A DNA stretch of 64,000 nucleotides from Tetranychus cinnabarinus (taxonomy: Eukaryota; Arthropoda; Arachnida; Trombidiformes; Tetranychidae): the NCBI GenBank assembly GCA_022266195.1, contig WHVY01000006.1, positions 2,914,001-2,978,000 of the forward strand, given 5' to 3'. Shown here one piece after another: positions 58,001-63,318 of this stretch. The notes beneath the pieces are model-generated. The model was not told the origin of the DNA, searched no databases, and saw only the letters and a program-made list of their open reading frames with translations. The translations under genes were made by a program, and so were the position numbers. How positions within the stretch are numbered: position 1 is the stretch's first letter; the number at the start of each line of letters is the position of its first letter.

Positions 58001-60889
58001 TCCTGAGCCAGATGATCCTGAACCTGAAGCTGCTGATGAAGCTGCTGCTGATGATCCTGAACCTGATCCTGATGATGCTGAGTTAGGTGAGTTACTGGTT
58101 GATGTTGAGGTTGTTGGTCCTGATGATGAATCTGAAGCTGATGCTGCTGATGCTGCTGCTGCTGAACTTGAAGCTGCTGCTGATGATCCTGATTCAGTGT
58201 TTGATGCTGGTGCAGGTGCAGATGATGAGTCTGAAGCTGCTGCTGCTGAACTTGATGCTGCTGATCCTGAAGCTGCTGATCCTGATGAACCTGAACCAGA
58301 TGATCCTGAACCTGATGAACCAGATCCTTGTCCTGATCCTGAGCCAGATGATCCTGAACCTGAAGCTGCTGATGAAGCTGCTGCTGATGATCCTGAACCT
58401 GATCCTGATGATGCTGAGTTAGGTGAGTTACTGGTTGATGTTGAGGTTGTTGGTCCTGATGATGAATCTGAAGCTGATGCTGCTGATGCTGCTGCTGCTG
58501 AACTTGAAGCTGCTGCTGATGATCCTGATTCAGTGTTTGATGCTGGTGCAGGTGCAGATGATGAGTCTGAAGCTGCTGCTGCTGAACTTGATGCTGCTGA
58601 TCCTGAAGCTGCTGATCCTGATGAACCTGAACCAGATGATCCTGAACCTGATGAACCAGATCCTTGTCCTGATCCTGAGCCAGATGATCCTGAACCTGAA
58701 GCTGCTGATGAAGCTGCTGCTGATGATCCTGAACCTGATCCTGATGATGCTGAGTTAGGTGAGTTACTGGTTGATGTTGAGGTTGTTGGTCCTGATGATG
58801 AATCTGAAGCTGATGCTGCTGATGCTGCTGCTGCTGAACTTGAAGCTGCTGATGATGATCCTGATCCAGTGTTTGATGCTGGTGCAGGTGCAGATGATGA
58901 GTCTGAAGCTGCTGCTGCTGAACTTGATGCTGCTGATCCTGAAGCTGCTGATCCTGATGAACCTGAACCAGATGATCCTGAACCTGATGAACCAGATCCT
59001 TGTCCTGATCCTGAGCCAGATGATCCTGAACCTGAAGCTGCTGATGAAGCTGCTGCTGATGATCCTGAACCTGATCCTGATGATGCTGAGTTAGGTGAGT
59101 TACTGGTTGATGTTGAGGTTGTTGGTCCTGATGATGAATCTGAAGCTGATGCTGCTGATGCTGCTGCTGCTGAACTTGAAGCTGCTGATGATGATCCTGA
59201 TCCAGTGTTTGATGCTGGTGCAGGTGCAGATGATGAGTCTGAAGCTGCTGCTGCTGAACTTGATGCTGCTGATCTAGAAGCTGCTGATCCTGATGAACCT
59301 GAACCAGATGATCCTGAACCTGATGAACCAGATCCTTGTCCTGATCCTGAGCCAGATGATCCTGAACCTGAAGCTGCTGATGAAGCTGCTGCTGATGATC
59401 CTGAACCTGATCCTGATGATGCTGAGTTAGGTGAGTTACTGGTTGATGTTGAGGTTGTTGGTCCTGATGATGAATCTGAAGCTGATGCTGCTGATGCTGC
59501 TGCTGCTGAACTTGAAGCTGCTGCTGATGATCCTGATTCAGTGTTTGATGCTGGTGCAGGTGCAGATGATGAGTCTGAAGCTGCTGCTGCTGAACTTGAT
59601 GCTGCTGATCCTGAAGCTGCTGATCCTGATGAACCTGAACCAGATGATCCTGAACCTGATGAACCAGATCCTTGTCCTGATCCTGAGCCAGATGATCCTG
59701 AACCTGAAGCTGCTGATGAAGCTGCTGCTGATGATCCTGAACCTGATCCTGATGATGCTGAGTTAGGTGAGTTACTGGTTGATGTTGAGGTTGTTGGTCC
59801 TGATGATGAATCTGAAGCTGATGCTGCTGATGCTGCTGCTGCTGAACTTGAAGCTGCTGCTGATGATCCTGATTCAGTGTTTGATGCTGGTGCAGGTGCA
59901 GATGATGAGTCTGAAGCTGCTGCTGCTGAACTTGATGCTGCTGATCCTGAAGCTGCTGATCCTGATGAACCTGAACCAGATGATCCTGAACCTGATGAAC
60001 CAGATCCTTGTCCTGATCCTGAGCCAGATGATCCTGAACCTGAAGCTGCTGATGAAGCTGCTGCTGATGATCCTGAACCTGATCCTGATGATGCTGAGTT
60101 AGGTGAGTTACTGGTTGATGTTGAGGTTGTTGGTCCTGATGATGAATCTGAAGCTGATGCTGCTGATGCTGCTGCTGCTGAACTTGAAGCTGCTGCTGAT
60201 GATCCTGATCCAGTGTTTGATGCTGGTGCAGGTGCAGATGATGAGTCTGAAGCTGCTGCTGCTGAACTTGATGCTGCTGATCCTGAAGCTGCTGATCCTG
60301 ATGAACCTGAACCAGATGATCCTGAACCTGATGAACCAGATCCTTGTCCTGATCCTGAGCCAGATGATCCTGAACCTGAAGCTGCTGATGAAGCTGCTGC
60401 TGATGATCCTGAACCTGATCCTGATGATGCTGAGTTAGGTGAGTTACTGGTTGATGTTGAGGTTGTTGGTCCTGATGATGAATCTGAAGCTGATGCTGCT
60501 GATGCTGCTGCTGCTGAACTTGAAGCTGCTGATCCTGATGAACCTGAACCAGATGATCCTGAACCTGATGAACCAGATCCTTGTCCTGATCCTGAGCCAG
60601 ATGATCCTGAACCTGAAGCTGCTGATGAAGCTGCTGCTGATGATCCTGTGGTAGTTGAGTTACCGGTTGAGGCTGGTCCTGATGAGGTATTTGTAGTTGT
60701 TGCGGCACCAGAGCTCGAGGCATTACTAGAACCTGTATTGGTTGATTTCTTTCCGTTACCCAGTAGCCCAAATAAGCTACTGAAATTATTCGTGTTCAGG
60801 CTCCATCTTGATAAACTATTGGCTTCTACAGCATTAAATGCTGATAAAGCTGTTAAAGCTAAGCACAAAGTTACTAAACTTATTTTCAT
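46094..60889 (-). CDS. Giant secreted Ser/Ala/Gly repeat protein (silk fibroin)
   Basis: A single uninterrupted exon encodes about 4931 aa. The first true ATG is at 60889; the open frame continues upstream but only through a TTG. Residues 1-24 are a classic signal peptide (MKISLVTLCLALTALSAFNA, cleavage near VEA). A short non-repetitive region follows (about 25-75; LSRWSLNTNNFSSLFGLLGNGKK). Then comes a tandem array of 112-residue units and a 30-residue end (HNFKSVASRWVNRSGQNCVCYN) with the only two Cys of the mature protein. By hand count a typical unit is 46% Ser, 23% Ala and 17% Gly, with 5 Thr, 4 Pro, 3 Asn, 2 Asp and 1 Gln. Blocks are poly-Ala/Ser runs (SSSAAAASDSSS), GSGSSGSGSG runs and a Thr/Ser/Asn spacer (GPTTSTSTSNSPNSAS). 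Signal peptide, unique termini with Cys and homogeneous low-complexity repeats are the silk-fibroin plan. Spider mites are known to have Ser-rich fibroins. It would be secreted by silk glands and assemble extracellularly; function is inferred from composition. Confidence 0.88.
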   Translation of the reverse strand: MKISLVTLCLALTALSAFNAVEANSLSRWSLNTNNFSSLFGLLGNGKKSTNTGSSNASSSGAATTTNTSSGPASTGNSTTTGSSAAASSAASGSGSSGSGSGQGSGSSGSGSSGSGSSGSAASSSAAAASAASASDSSSGPTTSTSTSNSPNSASSGSGSGSSAAASSAASGSGSSGSGSGQGSGSSGSGSSGSGSSGSAASGSAASSSAAAASDSSSAPAPASNTGSGSSAAASSSAAAASAASASDSSSGPTTSTSTSNSPNSASSGSGSGSSAAASSAASGSGSSGSGSGQGSGSSGSGSSGSGSSGSAASGSAASSSAAAASDSSSAPAPASNTESGSSAAASSSAAAASAASASDSSSGPTTSTSTSNSPNSASSGSGSGSSAAASSAASGSGSSGSGSGQGSGSSGSGSSGSGSSGSAASGSAASSSAAAASDSSSAPAPASNTESGSSAAASSSAAAASAASASDSSSGPTTSTSTSNSPNSASSGSGSGSSAAASSAASGSGSSGSGSGQGSGSSGSGSSGSGSSGSAASRSAASSSAAAASDSSSAPAPASNTGSGSSSAASSSAAAASAASASDSSSGPTTSTSTSNSPNSASSGSGSGSSAAASSAASGSGSSGSGSGQGSGSSGSGSSGSGSSGSAASGSAASSSAAAASDSSSAPAPASNTGSGSSSAASSSAAAASAASASDSSSGPTTSTSTSNSPNSASSGSGSGSSAAASSAASGSGSSGSGSGQGSGSSGSGSSGSGSSGSAASGSAASSSAAAASDSSSAPAPASNTESGSSAAASSSAAAASAASASDSSSGPTTSTSTSNSPNSASSGSGSGSSAAASSAASGSGSSGSGSGQGSGSSGSGSSGSGSSGSAASGSAASSSAAAASDSSSAPAPASNTESGSSAAASSSAAAASAASASDSSSGPTTSTSTSNSPNSASSGSGSGSSAAASSAASGSGSSGSGSGQGSGSSGSGSSGSGSSGSAASGSAASSSAAAASDSSSAPAPASNTESGSSSAASSSAAAASAASASDSSSGPTTSTSTSNSPNSASSGSGSGSSAAASSAASGSGSSGSGSGQGSGSSGSGSSGSGSSGSAASGSAASSSAAAASDSSSAPAPASNTESGSSAAASSSAAAASAASASDSSSGPTTSTSTSNSPNSASSGSGSGSSAAASSAASGSGSSGSGSGQGSGSSGSGSSGSGSSGSAASGSAASSSAAAASDSSSAPAPASNTGSGSSGSAASSSAAAASAASASDSSSGPTTSTSTSNSPNSASSGSGSGSSAAASSAASGSGSSGSGSGQGSGSSGSGSSGSGSSGSAASGSAASSSAAAASDSSSAPAPASNTGSGSSSAASSSAAAASAASASDSSSGPTTSTSTSNSPNSASSGSGSGSSAAASSAASGSGSSGSGSGQGSGSSGSGSSGSGSSGSAASGSAASSSAAAASDSSSAPAPASNTESGSSAAASSSAAAASAASASDSSSGPTTSTSTSNSPNSASSGSGSGSSAAASSAASGSGSSGSGSGQGSGSSGSGSSGSGSSGSAASGSAASSSAAAASDSSSAPAPASNTGSGSSAAASSSAAAASAASASDSSSGPTTSTSTSNSPNSASSGSGSGSSAAASSAASGSGSSGSGSGQGSGSSGSGSSGSGSSGSAASGSAASSSAAAASDSSSAPAPASNTESGSSAAASSSAAAASAASASDSSSGPTTSTSTSNSPNSASSGSGSGSSAAASSAASGSGSSGSGSGQGSGSSGSGSSGSGSSGSAASGSAASSSAAAASDSSSAPAPASNTESGSSAAASSSAAAASAASASDSSSGPTTSTSTSNSPNSASSGSGSGSSAAASSAASGSGSSGSGSGQGSGSSGSGSSGSGSSGSAASGSAASSSAAAASDSSSAPAPASNTGSGSSSAASSSAAAASAASASDSSSGPTTSTSTSNSPNSASSGSGSGSSAAASSAASGSGSSGSGSGQGSGSSGSGSSGSGSSGSAASGSAASSSAAAASDSSSAPAPASNTGSGSSSAASSSAAAASAASASDSSSGPTTSTSTSNSPNSASSGSGSGSSAAASSAASGSGSSGSGSGQGSGSSGSGSSGSGSSGSAASGSAASGSAASSSAAAASDSSSAPAPASNTGSGSSSAASSSAAAASAASASDSSSGPTTSTSTSNSPNSASSGSGSGSSAAASSAASGSGSSGSGSGQGSGSSGSGSSGSGSSGSAASGSAASSSAAAASDSSSAPAPASNTGSGSSSAASSSAAAASAASASDSSSGPTTSTSTSNSPNSASSGSGSGSSGSASSAASGSGSSGSGSGQGSGSSGSGSSGSGSSGSAASGSAASSSAAAASDSSSAPAPASNTESGSSAAASSSAAAASAASASDSSSGPTTSTSTSNSPNSASSGSGSGSSAAASSAASGSGSSGSGSGQGSGSSGSGSSGSGSSGSAASGSAASSSAAAASDSSSAPAPASNTGSGSSSAASSSAAAASAASASDSSSGPTTSTSTSNSPNSASSGSGSGSSAAASSAASGSGSSGSGSGQGSGSSGSGSSGSGSSGSAASGSAASSSAAAASDSSSAPAPASNTESGSSAAASSSAAAASAASASDSSSGPTTSTSTSNSPNSASSGSGSGSSAAASSAASGSGSSGSGSGQGSGSSGSGSSGSGSSGSAASGSAASSSAAAASDSSSAPAPASNTGSGSSSAASSSAAAAAAASASDSSSGPTTSTSTSNSPNSASSGSGSGSSAAASSAASGSGSSGSGSGQGSGSSGSGSSGSGSSGSAASGSAASSSAAAASDSSSAPAPASNTGSGSSGSAASSSAAAASAASASDSSSGPTTSTSTSNSPNSASSGSGSGSSAAASSAASGSGSSGSGSGQGSGSSGSGSSGSGSSGSAASGSAASSSAAAASDSSSAPAPASNTGSGSSSAASSSAAAASAASASDSSSGPTTSTSTSNSPNSASSGSGSGSSAAASSAASGSGSSGSGSGQGSGSSGSGSSGSGSSGSAASGSAASSSAAAASDSSSAPAPASNTESGSSAAASSSAAAASDSSSAPAPASNTGSGSSSAASSSAAAASAASASDSSSGPTTSTSTSNSPNSASSGSGSGSSAAASSAASGLGSSGSGSGQGSGSSGSGSSGSGSSGSAASRSAASSSAAAASDSSSAPAPASNTGSGSSSAASSSAAAASAASASDSSSGPTTSTSTSNSPNSASSGSGSGSSAAASSAASGSGSSGSGSGQGSGSSGSGSSGSGSSGSAASGSAASSSAAAASDSSSAPAPASNTGSGSSSAASSSAAAASAASASDSSSGPTTSTSTSNSPNSASSGSGSGSSAAASSAASGSGSSGSGSGQGSGSSGSGSSGSGSSGSAASGSAASSSAAAASDSSSAPAPASNTGSGSSSAASSSAAAASAASASDSSSGPTTSTSTSNSLNSASSGSGSGSSAAASSAASGSGSSGSGSGQGSGSSGSGSSGSGSSGSAASRSAASSSAAAASDSSSAPAPASNTGSGSSSAASSSAAAASAASASDSSSGPTTSTSTSNSPNSASSGSGSGSSAAASSAASGSGSSGSGSGQGSGSSGSGSSGSGSSGSAASGSAASSSAAAASDSSSAPAPASNTGSGSSSAASSSAAAASAASASDSSSGPTTSTSTSNSPNSASSGSGSGSSAAASSAASGSGSSGSGSGQGSGSSGSGSSGSGSSGSAASGSAASSSAAAASDSSSAPAPASNTESGSSSAASSSAAAASAASASDSSSGPTTSTSTSNSPNSASSGSGSGSSAAASSAASGSGSSGSGSGQGSGSSGSGSSGSGSSGSAASGSAASSSAAAASDSSSAPAPASNTGSGSSSAASSSAAAASAASASDSSSGPTTSTSTSNSPNSASSGSGSGSSGSASSAASGSGSSGSGSGQGSGSSGSGSSGSGSSGSAASGSAASSSAAAASDSSSAPAPASNTGSGSSSAASSSAAAASAASASDSSSGPTTSTSTSNSPNSASSGSGSGSSAAASSAASGSGSSGSGSGQGSGSSGSGSSGSGSSGSAASGSAASSSAAAASDSSSAPAPASNTESGSSAAASSSAAAASAASASDSSSGPTTSTSTSNSPNSASSGSGSGSSAAASSAASGSGSSGSGSGQGSGSSGSGSSGSGSSGSAASGSAASSSAAAASDSSSAPAPASNTGSGSSSAASSSAAAASAASASDSSSGPTTSTSTSNSPNSASSGSGSGSSAAASSAASGSGSSGSGSGQGSGSSGSGSSGSGSSGSAASGSAASSSAAAASDSSSAPAPASNTGSGSSSAASSSAAAASAASASDSSSGPTTSTSTSNSPNSASSGSGSGSSAAASSAASGSGSSGSGSGQGSGSSGSGSSGSGSSGSAASGSAASSSAAAASDSSSAPAPASNTGSGSSSAASSSAAAASAASASDSSSGPTTSTSTSNSPNSASSGSGSGSSGSAASGSAASSSAAAASDSSSAPAPASNTESGSSAAASSSAAAASAASASDSSSGPTTSTSTSNSPNSASSGSGSGSSAAASSAASGSGSSGSGSGQGSGSSGSGSSGSGSSGSAASGSAASSSAAAASDSSSAPAPASNTGSGSSSAASSSAAAASAASASDSSSGPTTSTSTSNSPNSASSGSGSGSSAAASSAASGSGSSGSGSGQGSGSSGSGSSGSGSSGSAASGSAASSSAAAASDSSSAPAPASNTGSGSSSAASSSAAAASAASASDSSSGPTTSTSTSNSPNSASSGSGSGSSAAASSAASGSGSSGSGSGQGSGSSGSGSSGSGSSGSAASGSAASSSAAAASDSSSAPAPASNTGSGSSSAASSSAAAASAASASDSSSGPTTSTSTSNSPNSASSGSGSGSSAAASSAASGSGSSGSGSGQGSGSSGSGSSGSAPSSSTAAASHNFKSVASRWVNRSGQNCVCYN
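46180..60650. repeat. Tandem array of 336-bp coding repeats (43 anchor sites)
   Basis: The anchor sequence gagttactggttgatgttg recurs 43 times from 46324 to 60439. Of the 42 intervals, 37 are exactly 336 bp. The others are 234 (47332-47565), 420 (51598-52017), 339 (52354-52692), 351 (54373-54723) and 339 (57076-57414). Every length is a multiple of three, so the frame is never broken. Units are almost identical at the DNA level. The end units are truncated, at 60439-60650 next to the N-terminal region and 46180-46323 next to the C-terminal region. Confidence 0.97.
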
Positions 60890-60934
60890 TTTGTTATTCT
60901 TCACTTTTCTATTCAAATATACAAATGTATTTGA

Positions 60935-60971
60935 ACTGATAATTTTCTTTTAGTTTCTTCGGCTTATATAC
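60935..60971 (-). promoter_or_regulatory. Fibroin core promoter (TATA box and Inr)
   Basis: On the minus strand GTATATAAGCC (60971-60961) is followed by TCAGT (60939-60935), the arthropod initiator. Placing +1 at the A (60937) puts TATAAG at about -31. The 5'UTR would be about 48 nt, ending at the ATG 60889. Such a sharp TATA/Inr promoter fits a strongly expressed tissue-specific gene. Confidence 0.7.
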
Positions 60972-61984
60972 TTAATTTCATGCATAATTTAGCGTGTCTG
61001 GTTAAATAATGAGTGATACAAATCATAAGAGTTTACTTATGTTTATCTTAAACAGATGAAGTTAATAATACTCTTTAGATTTCATTATGCAAAATAGTAT
61101 TTGTTATGTATTTTTCTAACAAAGTTAAAGTATCGATACTTCGCTTGATACTCGATTCTGCATAATTTGATCGAATCATAAATCTTTAAATGGCAGAATT
61201 AGAAAAAAAGAGTTCGCAGTTGTTTCTAAAAGCTTCTGTACTCAATGTATTCGTTTAATCTCCGCTACATTTTATGATTGATATTGATTCTTTTTTACAA
61301 TCTATTTTTTCAGTTGCTTAAAAACTGGTGCAAAATCAACAAATATATTGTGTATTTGTGCTATTTTCAGCTATGAAGTCTATCAAACATCTCATTTAGC
61401 TTGTCCTTATTGCTGATTTGAAGTGTATTTTGTATTCAGAACGATGACTTTTCTGTAATTTGCATGAAGAAAATGCAAAAAATATTTGCTCATGAGTCTA
61501 TGACATTTGATATTTGTGTTGTGAGTCAATTCTTTATCCAATTTATTCAGCTGTCTTCGTAATTTAATTGCGTCAATAATGGTTGTTAACAAGTATGAGT
61601 ATGGACTTCTCACTTTGCTGGTTTGCGACAAATGGAACCCGCGTTCAGTCTCGTCATTTTTCTGAAAAATCGAAACAAATAGCAACCCAAATCTAGAAAA
61701 GAACGAAATTTGAAGGTCGTTTTCTGAAACCACTGACTTTTTTGACTAGTCAATGTTTATCACAAGTCGATAACACATATCATGAGGAAGATACACAGGC
61801 TTTTCACATTCGTGCACATTTGACTGAATGGGGCTTAAACGCTCATATCTGTTTAAAGGTATATGTCATCGAATTGTTACAAACAGGAACTAGTCGCAAA
61901 AGTTGGTGATTCCAGAAAAGGACCTTAAAATGTTAGTCAAATATTTATAAAAATCAAATAAGTATTGAAATTGAACCACCTTGA
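60972..61984. other. Fibroin upstream region, nothing else recognised
   Basis: AT-rich. A 108-codon minus-strand ORF (61407-61733) has no recognisable domain, no clear start context and no partner exons. I regard it as unproven. Cis-elements for silk-gland expression would be expected here. Confidence 0.35.
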
Positions 61985-62370
61985 GACTGGTATTAAAAAT
62001 TGTATCTTGTTTATTGGATAAGCTTGTAATTCGGATCTAGAAAGGTTAGCATTATAAATTTTGTAGCGATTAACTTAATTCTAAGATTCTTCAATATAAA
62101 GAACAGAAACTTGATCAATTATGTTCACGACTGGACAGTTTATTTACAAGCCTATTTTATTTTCCGAATGCTGTTATTTATTATAGGCCAATACAGATTC
62201 ATAAATGTCTTGTTCATCAATCGCGATTTTCATAAATAAACTAATAAACAAGTTGTGGAGCAACCTTTAAATGACTTTACCTGTAAATCATGTACAGCAC
62301 TCATGCATCGAGATTTGATGGTAAAACTTTTTAATCTTTGCTTTTAATTTTTATAAATTAACTCCAAAGT
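61985..62370 (+). pseudogene. Unprocessed fragment of the GCP4 3' end
   Basis: The plus strand matches, with gaps, the last part of GCP4: exon 7 (GTTTATTGG.TAAAGCTTGTAA, then GATCTAGAAAGG), the intron after it (TTTTGTAGC), the last exon (62105-62150, nearly identical from ACTTGATCAATTATG to TTACAAGC, and 62190-62250), and 3' flanking sequence to about 62370. Because intron sequence is included it arose by DNA duplication, not retrotransposition. Internal changes and stops make it non-coding. The source lies at 34265-34680, some 27 kb away. Confidence 0.8.
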
Positions 62371-63318
62371 TGTTAAATTAACTTAATGCTGTTGAAAAAT
62401 AAACCACTTTTACCTCGTAATAGCACCTAATGCCACTATTTCGTGATCTTTGCCTTTTCTCATTGAAGCTGTTAAAGTTTCGTTCAAATTGCCAAAACAT
62501 GTACTGGGTTAAGGAAGACTACAATCTGATCAGTAAATTTAGCGAATTTCTATCAATCTATTGAGATGAGAATCCAATAAATCTAATAATATAACGACGA
62601 TTAGAGGTTAAAATTTTAGTTAAATAATAATAAATATCAAAGTCTGGTTGTTTTTCCCGCCTTCATCGGTCTAGTTACTTAGTTACAGAAGAGTAAGTCG
62701 CTTCAATCTCAGTGTAACCACCGAATTGGTGGGTGACAAATATGTAATTGATTCAATTTGTTTGATTGTTTGTATATTTTTTTGATAACATATTGGTTAT
62801 TATTTATGACAACCATTTCGTCGCATTCTTTAAAATCTTGAATTTCCGCCCAACCCTTTTTTTCATCTAACGTACACTTTTGAAAGGTATGGAATGATTA
62901 TTGCAAATGTAAGTATACTTTTCTTATATCATCTGTATTTTGTTAATTTAACCGTTTTTATTTGTGTACAGAAATTTGCTCACCTCGATCACCCACTCTA
63001 CACTTTATCATCGAAATGAAAGCTGTTTATGGTCTTTCATTGATCGTAATTACCTATTCTTTCTAATAAGTTGAATCTCGAGGTATGTTGACCGCTATTT
63101 GTCGCTATTCTTGTTTACATTGTAATGTGCGTTTCATTTCACGTATTTCAGTTAACTTTCAAGGAAAAAGATAGATATTTGACTTGACTATACAATCTGG
63201 TATCTATCACGTATTCTGTTGCAATCACTCATCTTTCACCTCTGCCTTTGGTTTATCACGTAAACAAGCTTCTCTGACATACTTTTGAGACCAAATAATA
63301 TTTAATCAATTATATGAC
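62371..63318. other. Upstream region of the MTCH-like gene
   Basis: No gene supported. The right end should hold the MTCH promoter and 5'UTR. A signal-peptide-like 16-codon ORF at 63016 ends immediately and is probably chance or a uORF. Confidence 0.4.

Noticed and set aside
46324..60654. Chain of 111-codon plus-strand ORFs (Met/Leu-rich)
   Set aside because: One shadow ORF per repeat unit, created by the 336-bp period; no independent evidence of genes.
51529..60771. 3080-codon minus-strand ORF rich in Gln/His/Leu
   Set aside because: Alternative frame of the same array. It lacks a signal peptide and begins inside the fibroin N-terminal coding region.
46152..60953. 4933-codon plus-strand ORF, acidic DPEPDD repeats
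   Set aside because: Antisense of the fibroin. The minus frame has a signal peptide, unique ends, promoter and poly(A) signal; the plus frame has none of these and its openness follows from fibroin codon usage.
61407..61733. 108-codon minus-strand ORF upstream of the fibroin
   Set aside because: No recognisable motif, no neighbouring exons with matching phase, AT-rich composition like the flanks. Left as unproven rather than annotated.
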